In this document: one piece after another, positions 29,965 to 37,211 of the stretch
Position numbering within the stretch: the stretch's first letter is position 1
Layout: each line of letters opens with the position of its first letter
Assembly: GCA_902567765.1 (NCBI GenBank)
Contig: CACFNI010000003.1
Span: 29,444 to 93,443, forward strand
DNA: 64,000 nt
Direction of reading: 5' to 3'
Source of the DNA: an uncultured Pelagibacteraceae bacterium
GTDB lineage: Bacteria; Pseudomonadota; Alphaproteobacteria; Pelagibacterales; Pelagibacteraceae
Notes under the pieces: generated by a model
What the model was told of the DNA's origin: nothing
What the model saw: the letters and a program-made list of their open reading frames with translations, nothing else
Database searches by the model: none
Program-made: the position numbers and the translations under genes

Positions 29965-30223
29965 TGTTGGGTTTCCAACTATGACGATAAACGAATTTCG
30001 TAATAACCATTACGGACGTGGGGGCAGTACCCACCACCTCCACCAATTAAAACTATTGGGGGTGAATTAGGATCGACGGATGTCTAAAAGTTATTCTTTC
30101 GTTCGGTATTGTTCCGCCGAAACGGGCTAAATTATAATTGCAAATGATAAATTTGCTCTTGCTGCTTAATTAATTTATTAATTAAGTAACGGGGTTTTGG
30201 GGCACCTGGCAACAGAACGCCCC
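29965..30223 (+). ncRNA. ssrA: tmRNA, circularly permuted two-piece form
   Basis: The acceptor piece comes first: hairpin GTTGG/CCAAC, a T-arm (GGACGTGGGGGC...CCCACC) and a CCA end at 30043-30045. A 12-nt spacer (30046-30057) is removed on processing. The coding piece starts at 30058 with GGGGGTGAATTAGGATCGAC, matching the tRNA-like 5' end, and its GTTATT pairs with AATAAC of the acceptor piece. The tag frame begins with GCA at 30140 and encodes ANDKFALAA with TAA at 30167-30169, inside an inverted repeat (CTTAATTAAT/ATTAATTAAG). A closing GGGGC/GCCCC hairpin followed by TTTT ends the gene. It rescues stalled ribosomes. Confidence 0.93.
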
Positions 30224-30228
30224 TTTTG
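30199..30228 (+). terminator. 3' hairpin of the tmRNA gene followed by T-run
   Basis: GGGGC (30199-30203) pairs with GCCCC (30219-30223) and TTTT follows. The hairpin is probably both the 3' structure of the coding piece and the transcription stop. It contains the first copy of the 24-bp direct repeat. Confidence 0.5.
30201..30224 (+). repeat. 24-bp direct repeat, copy 1 (end of tmRNA gene)
   Basis: Perfect match over 24 bp to 30414-30437; it begins GGCACCTGGCAACAG and ends CGCCCCT. It makes up the last bases of the tmRNA gene. The copies are 213 bp apart start to start. A duplicated gene end of this kind is the pattern left by site-specific integration. Confidence 0.9.
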
Positions 30229-30240
30229 ATATGAATTAAT

Positions 30241-30414
30241 ATGAAAAATTTTAACAATAATCAGAAAATTATATTGATAGGTATTATTGCTGTCTTTTTA
30301 ATGTTTGTTGTTTATAACTTTTTTTTATCACCATTTGCTCAATGTGTGTCTGGGGCAGACAAATACATGGAAAAAGAAAAAGCAAAAGTTCTGTGTGGAA
30401 AGAAAGCACAATAG
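30241..30414 (+). CDS. 57-aa membrane-anchored small protein in the tmRNA-flanking unit
   Basis: An ATG-to-TAG frame of 57 codons. Residues 1-9 are polar (MKNFNNNQK), residues 10-29 form one strongly hydrophobic helix, and residues 30-57 are a hydrophilic, Lys-rich tail with Cys35 and Cys52, which could form a disulphide or bind metal if exported. I do not recognise the family. It fills the whole space between the two 24-bp repeats, and its stop codon shares its last G with the second repeat. No Shine-Dalgarno or separate promoter is evident, so expression may depend on read-through from the tmRNA promoter. Confidence 0.6.
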   Translation: MKNFNNNQKIILIGIIAVFLMFVVYNFFLSPFAQCVSGADKYMEKEKAKVLCGKKAQ

Positions 30415-30437
30415 GCACCTGGCAACAGAACGCCCCT
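30414..30437 (+). repeat. 24-bp direct repeat, copy 2 (upstream of dprE1-like gene)
   Basis: Identical to 30201-30224 over 24 bp. Unlike copy 1 it lacks the complete upstream GGGGC arm (TAGGC instead) and the T-run, so it should not form the same terminator. It ends 7 nt before the ATG of the dprE1-like gene. Confidence 0.9.
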
Positions 30438-30444
30438 ATAAAAA

Positions 30445-31749
30445 ATGAATTCATTTAAAACTATTTCTGGCTGGGGAGGATATCCTAAAACAAATTCAGA
30501 GGTCATATCACCTAGAAATATTGATGAATATAAAATAAATTTAAAAAAAACATTTATTGCTAGGGGAAAAGGTCGTAGCTATGGAGATAGCGCTAATTAT
30601 AAAACTGTCCTTCAAACAAGTTTTTTAGATAAAATTATCCACTTCGATAAAATAAATGGTTTAATAACTTGCGAAGCAGGAATTACTATTAAGAAAATCT
30701 TAGAAAATATTGTTCCAACGGGATGGTTCATACCCGTTTCACCTGGTACAAGCTTTGCTACACTTGGAGGATCCATAGCTAGTGATGTGCATGGAAAAAA
30801 TCATCATAGATCAGGTTCATTTGGAGAACATGTAAAAGATATTAAAATAATGTTGGGCAATGGAAATATTGAAAATATCTCTACTGAAAATAACTCTGAT
30901 TTGTTTTACGCGACATGTGGAGGAATGGGATTGACCGGCGTTATTCTCTCAGCCACTATAAAATTAATTTCAATAAAATCATCGCAAATAATTCAAACAG
31001 AACTAAAATCGAAATCATTAGAAGACACCTGTTCAATTTTTGAAGAAAATGATAAAGCTCAATATAGTGTTGCGTGGCTTGATTGCTTTGCAGAAGAAAA
31101 ATCTATTGGCAAAGGCATAATAACATTAGGTGAACACAGTGAAAAAGGAAATTTAAATTTTAATATTAAAAGAAAAGTTAATATATCTAAAAATTTCCCT
31201 TCATTTGTTTTAAATAAGTATTCTATATCAATATTTAATAAACTTTATTATGCATATCATAAAAATAATAGAAAAAGATTGGTGCATTTATTTGATTATT
31301 TCTATCCATTAGATAAGATTAATAATTGGAATCGACTTTATGGAAAAAATGGTTTTATTCAATATCAGTTTGTAATCCCAAATGATCAGATAGTTAAAAA
31401 TCTTAAGCTTATATTTAAAAAAATTTCTGAATTTGGAATTAACCCTTTTTTAGGTGTATTGAAAAAATTTGGAAAACAGAACGATAATTTATTATCATTC
31501 CCGATGTCAGGATATACATTAGCCATGGATATCAAAATAGATAAAAAATTATTTAAAAGTATTGAAGAGCTTGATAAGGTTGTGGCTAACTTAGGAGGAA
31601 GAATTTATTTAACAAAAGACTCTTTGATGAAAGAAGAAATATTTAAAAATAGTTATACAAAATGGAAACAATTCGAAAAAATTAGAGAAAAATATGGTGC
31701 TATTAATAGATTTCGTTCTGATCAATCATTAAGACTAGGTTTAAAATGA
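30445..31749 (+). CDS. dprE1: DprE1-like FAD-dependent oxidase (decaprenylphosphoryl-ribose 2'-oxidase family)
   Basis: A 434-aa FAD protein of the VAO/PCMH type. Residues in the FAD domain, ARGKGRSYGDSA and SDVHGKNHHRSGSFGEHV (His116, with HGKNHH at 116-121), and in the substrate domain, PLDKINNWNRLYGKNGFIQYQFVIP and LTKDS, closely follow mycobacterial DprE1. The Cys that covalently binds benzothiazinones in DprE1 corresponds to Ala360 here. The known reaction oxidises C2 of polyprenyl-phospho-ribofuranose to the keto sugar. It overlaps the DprE2-like gene by 4 nt (ATGA). Other sugar oxidases are possible, but the paired reductase supports this call. Confidence 0.82.
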   Translation: MNSFKTISGWGGYPKTNSEVISPRNIDEYKINLKKTFIARGKGRSYGDSANYKTVLQTSFLDKIIHFDKINGLITCEAGITIKKILENIVPTGWFIPVSPGTSFATLGGSIASDVHGKNHHRSGSFGEHVKDIKIMLGNGNIENISTENNSDLFYATCGGMGLTGVILSATIKLISIKSSQIIQTELKSKSLEDTCSIFEENDKAQYSVAWLDCFAEEKSIGKGIITLGEHSEKGNLNFNIKRKVNISKNFPSFVLNKYSISIFNKLYYAYHKNNRKRLVHLFDYFYPLDKINNWNRLYGKNGFIQYQFVIPNDQIVKNLKLIFKKISEFGINPFLGVLKKFGKQNDNLLSFPMSGYTLAMDIKIDKKLFKSIEELDKVVANLGGRIYLTKDSLMKEEIFKNSYTKWKQFEKIREKYGAINRFRSDQSLRLGLK

Positions 31750-32483
31750 AAAAGATATTAATTTTAGGAGCAACCTCTGCAATTGCTGAAAGTTGTGCAA
31801 AAATATGGGCCAGAAAAGGTGCAAGTCTATTTTTAGTTGGAAGAAATGAGGAAAAATTAAATAAATTAAATTCTGATTTGAAATTAAATGGATCCAAAGA
31901 AATTTTTTCTTATTTAATGAATTTAAACACAATTGAAGAGCATAAAAAAATGTTAGACATAGCACAAAATAAACTTGGCGATTTAAATATAATACTAATT
32001 GCTTATGGAAATTTACCTAATCAGGAAAATTGTGAGGAAGATGTGTCATCTACTTTAGATGAAATAAAAACAAATGCAATTTCTACAATTGCTCTTTTAA
32101 CTGAAATATCGAAAAGATTATCAAAGAAAAAATCTGGAACAATTGCAGTAATTACCTCTGTAGCTGGAGATAGAGGTAGGGCTAGTAATTATGTTTATGG
32201 TAGTGCAAAAGCAATGGTAAGTACTTTTTTATCTGGTCTTAGACAAAGACTTGATAAGAGCAATATTTCTGTCGTAGATATAAAACCAGGATTCATTGAT
32301 ACTCCAATGACAAAAAATTATAAAAAAAATTTCCTATGGTCGTCCCCAGAAAAAATTTCTCCTAAAATTGTAAAAGCAATTGATAATGGAGAAAGTGAAA
32401 TTTATGTTCCATCTTTCTGGAAAATAATTATGTTGGTTATAAAGTATATACCAGGCTTTATTTATAAAAAAATTCGCTTGTGA
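31746..32483 (+). CDS. dprE2: DprE2-like short-chain reductase
   Basis: A 245-aa SDR. The cofactor motif is GATSAIAES near residues 8-16; catalytic residues are in TSVAGDRGRASNYVYGSAK (Ser, Tyr-x-x-x-Lys) followed by KPGFIDTPMT. The GDRGRxSNYVYGxAK string is characteristic of DprE2, which reduces the keto intermediate to polyprenyl-phospho-D-arabinofuranose. It overlaps its neighbours on both sides by 4 nt. A hydrophobic C-terminal stretch (about 228-243) may dock it to the membrane. Confidence 0.82.
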   Translation: MKKILILGATSAIAESCAKIWARKGASLFLVGRNEEKLNKLNSDLKLNGSKEIFSYLMNLNTIEEHKKMLDIAQNKLGDLNIILIAYGNLPNQENCEEDVSSTLDEIKTNAISTIALLTEISKRLSKKKSGTIAVITSVAGDRGRASNYVYGSAKAMVSTFLSGLRQRLDKSNISVVDIKPGFIDTPMTKNYKKNFLWSSPEKISPKIVKAIDNGESEIYVPSFWKIIMLVIKYIPGFIYKKIRL

Positions 32484-33958
32484 TGAATAAAAAAATATTT
32501 TTATTTTCACTTGCCTTTTCTATTCTTCTTCCAACAATCAAAATTTTTTACTTTTCCAATCAAAATGTTTACCTCTTTCAAGCTTACATTTTAAACAATC
32601 CTAACATTCTCCAAAATGATTGGCTTTCAACTACAAAGGATGGAAATTATATTTTTTCCCAGTTCACCTTTTTTTTGATGGAAATAAATGAATATTTACC
32701 AAAATTTATAAACAAAGTTTTTGAAGTACTTTTTTTTTATTTTTTATTAAAAATTATTTTTAATAACGAAGAAAAAAATAATCTAATTTTAATCTCAATA
32801 ATATTGATATTAAGTATTATTGCATATTATTTAGGTATAGGTTTTAGTGGAATTAAAAATCAACATATATTAGGAGAAGTATACCAACCAAGTATATTTA
32901 ATGTATTTTTTGTTACCAGTATTTATTTTTTTTTAAGAAAAAATTTTTATTTATCTATATTTTTTCTAGCAATACCTCCATTATTTCATCCATCAATAAT
33001 ACCTACGGCAATAGTTTTAGGTTTTATTTATACCTTATTAACAATTAGAAAAGATTTAAAAAAAACAGTATTTTTTTTATTGTTAGGAATTTTGTTAATT
33101 TCACCATCTATTTTTTTTGCTTTCAAAAGTCAATTAAGTACCCCAGAAGATTTAAAAAATGCTCACGATATACTTGCGAATTTTAGAGTTCCTCACCACT
33201 CTGATATTAGTTTTTTAGGAAAAAGAGATATAGTCAGTTTTTTAATTTTAATTTTTGGATCGTTATTGTGTAATGATAAAAATCTTAAATTAATATTAAT
33301 TCTTGGGCTTATCTATATTTTAATCTCTCTTTTTCTAGTAAGTTTCTTGCAATCAAATACGATTAAATTGATGTTTTTGCACAGAATTAATGTTGTATTA
33401 ATTCCAATAGCTTATTTAATTTTAATAAAAGAAACTTATAAATTTTTAAATAATAAAATAAACTTATCCATTAAAATTGAAAAATTTAAAAAATTATCAT
33501 ATTCATTTTTTTATTTTATAATTACAATTTTATTTTTAATAAGTTTAAATATAAATATAAATAATAATAATAAATTTGTCGAAAAATCAAAATTGGTTGG
33601 AACTTTTACAAATAACAAAAATATTTGGTTAGTTCAGTCAATTAAATCTCTTAAACCGGATATAATTTCTCAGCTTAGATTAAATTTCTCTCAACCATTA
33701 TTTGTAGATTTTAAAACCCATCCAAGCAATCCTAAAGATATAATTCAGTGGAAAAAAAGAATTGATCTTGTTGACTCTTTTTTTAATTCAAAATCAAGTA
33801 AAGAATTTAGTTATAACTTAAATGAGATTTTAAAAATAAGCAGAATTGACTTTATACTTTTTTCTAAATCTCATATGAATATTATTAAATGTAAGAATCA
33901 AAAAAAGTTCGTAGATAATTATATTTTAGTAGATATAAATAATTGCGATTTTGAATGA
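32480..33958 (+). CDS. Polytopic membrane protein, putative GT-C arabinosyltransferase
   Basis: A 492-aa protein with about ten to eleven predicted membrane helices and a C-terminal soluble tail (about residues 365-492). The first external loop contains QNDWLS (about residues 51-56), an Asp position like the catalytic acid of GT-C enzymes; PLFHPSIIP lies in a middle loop. Its 4-nt overlap with the DprE2-like gene makes a three-gene operon, so the simplest reading is a transferase that uses the polyprenyl-phospho-arabinose made by the other two. Family and acceptor are not established. It ends 2 nt from the convergent gene. Confidence 0.55.
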   Translation: MMNKKIFLFSLAFSILLPTIKIFYFSNQNVYLFQAYILNNPNILQNDWLSTTKDGNYIFSQFTFFLMEINEYLPKFINKVFEVLFFYFLLKIIFNNEEKNNLILISIILILSIIAYYLGIGFSGIKNQHILGEVYQPSIFNVFFVTSIYFFLRKNFYLSIFFLAIPPLFHPSIIPTAIVLGFIYTLLTIRKDLKKTVFFLLLGILLISPSIFFAFKSQLSTPEDLKNAHDILANFRVPHHSDISFLGKRDIVSFLILIFGSLLCNDKNLKLILILGLIYILISLFLVSFLQSNTIKLMFLHRINVVLIPIAYLILIKETYKFLNNKINLSIKIEKFKKLSYSFFYFIITILFLISLNININNNNKFVEKSKLVGTFTNNKNIWLVQSIKSLKPDIISQLRLNFSQPLFVDFKTHPSNPKDIIQWKKRIDLVDSFFNSKSSKEFSYNLNEILKISRIDFILFSKSHMNIIKCKNQKKFVDNYILVDINNCDFE

Positions 33959-33960
33959 TT

Positions 33961-35388
33961 TTATTTGAAAAAATAATAAATTCTTTTAATAGAAATAGTT
34001 TTAATCATTTTTAAAGCTGTAATTGCAGATTGAAATAATGTTCCTGAAATTTTTGACGTTCCTAATGACCTTGGATAATAACATACTGGAATCTCAATAA
34101 TTCTAAATCCATTTTGAATAAATTCTATTGTATGTTCTGGTGCAAATGAAGCGTTATTAGAATTTAAATTTTTTTCTATTTCTAAATAATCTTCTCTCCA
34201 AAAAGCTCTTAATGTACATCCAACATCAGTTAAAGAAACAGATCTATCAATCCATAAAATAGTAATTATTTTACCATATAAAATATTAAAAAATCTTTTT
34301 AAAATTCCCATGCTGGCTCCATATTGAATGTATGAAGGGTTTGTTCTAGTTCCAACTACTAAGTCAGATTCTTTAAGTAATGTAATAAATTTTTCAACGT
34401 CAGAAGATCTAAATGTTCCATCTGCTTCAGATAAAACAATTATATCGGCGTCAGAGTTTTTTATTCCTTCCTTAATAGCATGACCATATCCAAGAAAATC
34501 TCCAGATACTAATTTTCCACCATTTTTCTCAACTAGAGCTTCTGTATCATCATCGCTTTTTTTACAGGCAACAATAACATTTCTACATACTTTTTTAAAA
34601 TCTCTAACTACGTAAGCTATACTTTCTTCTTCTCTGTATGCTGGTATTACAACATCGATTTTTAATGGTTTATTTTTTTTCAGTTTTTTTTGTAAATTAT
34701 AAATGTCAACTTTCGTATTTATATTAACGTAGTTTTTAAGTTTAAAATAAATAGGTTTTTTAAATTTATTAATAATAGAATAAAAGGGTTTTTTATCATT
34801 ATTATCCTTTAATAAAGTGAACAATTCATTATTTAAACACATGAGACCAGTTCCATAAAATTCTGAAACTATTTTTTTATTTTTTTCAAAACTATCTAAA
34901 ATTGTATTATTTTGTTCATCAATTATCACTGAATAATTTTTAAAATATTCTTGTGGAAATTCGAATTTTTTAATTGCAATTAAATTTTCTTCCAAACTAA
35001 TATTTGAAGCTTCATTGCAAAAATTTTTGAAATCATCTTCCTCAAAATATTCATCAGCCAAAAAAATTATAAATTTTTCATTTTCAGAAACGTGATTTTC
35101 AATCAATTTAAGACCACTTAAAATTCCTTTGTATGTATAGGTTTTTTCATTTACTAAAATCTCAACATCTTTATATTCTTCAAATTCTTTTTCAAAAAAA
35201 TCTTTTTTTTCTGTAATAATTATATAAATTTTTTCTATGTTTAGGTTTTTTTTTATGTTCTCAATATGATTTAATAAATTTTTTTTTGAATTTATTTTAG
35301 CAAAAGCTTTTATTTTATTTGTTTTATAAACGCCCAATCTTTTGCCTCTGCCGCCTGATAATATAAAAGCTTTTTTAATTTCGCTCAT
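33961..35388 (-). CDS. Bifunctional nucleotidyltransferase and GT2 glycosyltransferase fusion
   Basis: A 475-aa protein with two enzyme halves. Residues 1 to about 236 resemble a sugar-phosphate nucleotidyltransferase (SGGRGKRLGVYKTNKIKAFAKI, then FLADEYF). Residues from about 243 onward are a GT2 domain of the polyprenyl-phosphate sugar synthase branch (IDVVIPAYREEESIAYVV, LSEADGTF, the VGTRTNPSYIQYGASMG loop, and PRSLGTSKISG). The plausible logic is channelled synthesis of an NDP-sugar and its transfer to a lipid or glycan. The donor is not predictable. The gene is convergent with the arabinose operon and lies 2 nt after the MazG-like gene. Confidence 0.7.
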   Translation of the reverse strand: MSEIKKAFILSGGRGKRLGVYKTNKIKAFAKINSKKNLLNHIENIKKNLNIEKIYIIITEKKDFFEKEFEEYKDVEILVNEKTYTYKGILSGLKLIENHVSENEKFIIFLADEYFEEDDFKNFCNEASNISLEENLIAIKKFEFPQEYFKNYSVIIDEQNNTILDSFEKNKKIVSEFYGTGLMCLNNELFTLLKDNNDKKPFYSIINKFKKPIYFKLKNYVNINTKVDIYNLQKKLKKNKPLKIDVVIPAYREEESIAYVVRDFKKVCRNVIVACKKSDDDTEALVEKNGGKLVSGDFLGYGHAIKEGIKNSDADIIVLSEADGTFRSSDVEKFITLLKESDLVVGTRTNPSYIQYGASMGILKRFFNILYGKIITILWIDRSVSLTDVGCTLRAFWREDYLEIEKNLNSNNASFAPEHTIEFIQNGFRIIEIPVCYYPRSLGTSKISGTLFQSAITALKMIKTISIKRIYYFFK

Positions 35389-35390
35389 TT

Positions 35391-35762
35391 TTAATCTATA
35401 AACTTTGATAAGTCTGGTTTAAAATAATTAGGGCCCTTCATAACTTTGCCGCTTTCATTATAGATTGGTTTTCCATCCTTACCAAGCTTGCTCATATTTG
35501 ATCTTTGAACTTCATTAAAGCATTTATCAAGATTTACACCAAAAGCATGGCCCGCACCATATGTTACATATAAAATATCTGTAAGTGCATCAACTGCCTC
35601 TTTTAAATCATTGTTTTTTATTGCCTCTTTGAATTCCTCTAATTCTTCACCAATTAACTCAATTCTTAAATTGTTTATTTTTTTTGTACTTAAGGCTGGC
35701 TTAGATTTTACCTCTTGTCCAAATGTTTTCATAAACAAACCAACTTTCTCAAAATTTGTCAT
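35391..35762 (-). CDS. MazG-like nucleoside triphosphate pyrophosphohydrolase
   Basis: A 123-aa all-alpha NTP-PPase. The metal-binding pattern is EELEEFKEAIKNNDLKEAVDALTD (ExxE, then ExxxD), followed by ILYVTYGAGHAFG. It resembles the phosphoribosyl-ATP pyrophosphatase-like single-domain group rather than two-domain MazG. It likely clears non-canonical nucleotides, but the substrate is not shown. It is divergent from fumC with about 60 bp between starts. Confidence 0.75.
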   Translation of the reverse strand: MTNFEKVGLFMKTFGQEVKSKPALSTKKINNLRIELIGEELEEFKEAIKNNDLKEAVDALTDILYVTYGAGHAFGVNLDKCFNEVQRSNMSKLGKDGKPIYNESGKVMKGPNYFKPDLSKFID

Positions 35763-35822
35763 AAGGCTCCTATATGAATTTTATATATTTTATTGTATAA
35801 GAATTTATACTTTGTTCCAAAA

Positions 35823-37211
35823 ATGAAATATAGAAAAGAATATGATAGTATAGGAATTATTAAAGTTTCCTCTAATAAATATTGGGGTGCATCAACGCAA
35901 AGGTCAAAAAAATACTTTGATATTGGAGATTTTCTAGTAAGACCGGTTTTAATAAAATCAATAGGAATTATTAAGAAAGCTGCTGCAATTGTTAATTACA
36001 AAAATAAAGATATAGATAAAAAGATTTCAGGAGCAATAATCAAAGCGGCCAATGAAGTTATTCAGGGCAAAATGGATGACAATTTCCCTCTTAAAGTCTG
36101 GCAAACTGGCTCGGGAACTCAAACTAATATGAATGTTAACGAAGTAATTTCAAATAGAGCGATAGAAATATTAGGTGGAAAAAAAGGTACAAAAAAACCT
36201 GTTCATCCAAACGATCATGTTAATAGATCTCAGTCAACAAATGATGTATTTCCGACAGCAATGCATATTGCGATCGCATTGCAAACTAGAGATTTATTAA
36301 TCCCATCTCTTAATAAACTTAATATTGAATTAAAAAAAAAAGTTAAGCAGTTTAATAAAATTGTTAAGATTGGAAGAACCCATCTTCAAGATGCGACTCC
36401 TATTTCCCTTGGACAGGAGTTTTCTGGATATCAGTCTCAATTAGAAAAAAGTATCGAAAGAATTAAAAATGCATTGAATGAAATATATTTTCTTGCACAA
36501 GGAGGTACAGCGGTAGGAACAGGGATTAATACTAAAAAAAATTTTGATAAAAAAATTGTAAATGAAATAAAAAAAATTACAAAACTTCCTTTTAAACCTG
36601 CAAAGAATAAATTTGCAGCTTTGGCGGCTCATGATTCAATAGTAAATTTTTCTGGAACTTTAAATACAACTGCTGTTTGTTTAATGAAAATTGCTAATGA
36701 TATAAGGTTTTTGGGATCAGGTCCCAGGGCGGGTTATGGAGAATTAATTCTTCCTGAAAATGAACCAGGATCTTCCATAATGCCTGGAAAAGTTAATCCA
36801 ACTCAATGTGAAGCGGTAACTATGGTTTGCGTTAAAGTAATTGGAAATCATAATGGAATTACCATGGCTGGATCTCACGGACATTTTGAGTTAAATGTTT
36901 TTAAACCTTTAATTATTCATAATATTCTTCAATCAATAAAAATTTTATCAGACAGCACGAGTAGTTTTGCGAAATATTGTGTTTCTGGAATTAAAGCTGA
37001 TAAAAATAGAATTAAAGAATTATTGGATAATTCATTAATGTTAGTAACAGCCCTTACGCCAAAAATTGGCTATGATAACGCTGCTAAAATTGCAAAAAGA
37101 GCATTAAAAAATAAAACTACACTTAAGTACGAAACGCTAAAATCTGGTTTGATAAATGAGAAGGAATATAACAAGATTATTAATCCAAAAAAAATGATTT
37201 ATCCCTCATAA
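35823..37211 (+). CDS. fumC: Class II fumarate hydratase
   Basis: A 462-aa fumarase with the starting Met at 35823 (MKYRKEYDS); the frame extends to 35793 but the extra ten residues are atypical. Visible motifs are [15 protein letters not shown], the catalytic [14 protein letters not shown] region, [10 protein letters not shown] and the superfamily signature [15 protein letters not shown]. It converts fumarate to malate in the TCA cycle. Length equals E. coli FumC. A TATACT at 35806-35811 may be its -10 box. The 3' end overlaps the convergent AsmA-like gene by 13 nt. Confidence 0.95.
   Translation: MKYRKEYDSIGIIKVSSNKYWGASTQRSKKYFDIGDFLVRPVLIKSIGIIKKAAAIVNYKNKDIDKKISGAIIKAANEVIQGKMDDNFPLKVWQTGSGTQTNMNVNEVISNRAIEILGGKKGTKKPVHPNDHVNRSQSTNDVFPTAMHIAIALQTRDLLIPSLNKLNIELKKKVKQFNKIVKIGRTHLQDATPISLGQEFSGYQSQLEKSIERIKNALNEIYFLAQGGTAVGTGINTKKNFDKKIVNEIKKITKLPFKPAKNKFAALAAHDSIVNFSGTLNTTAVCLMKIANDIRFLGSGPRAGYGELILPENEPGSSIMPGKVNPTQCEAVTMVCVKVIGNHNGITMAGSHGHFELNVFKPLIIHNILQSIKILSDSTSSFAKYCVSGIKADKNRIKELLDNSLMLVTALTPKIGYDNAAKIAKRALKNKTTLKYETLKSGLINEKEYNKIINPKKMIYPS

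Noticed and set aside
29961..30012. GTAATG/CATTAC pairing as an extra stem enclosing the acceptor piece
   Set aside because: The first GTAATG overlaps the expected transcription start after the -10 box, and the 3' strand is near the long-range P2 helix with the coding piece, so the match is probably chance.
24900..35400. Prophage or integrative element
   Set aside because: No integrase, recombinase, capsid, portal or terminase gene is visible; only the 24-bp duplication hints at integration.
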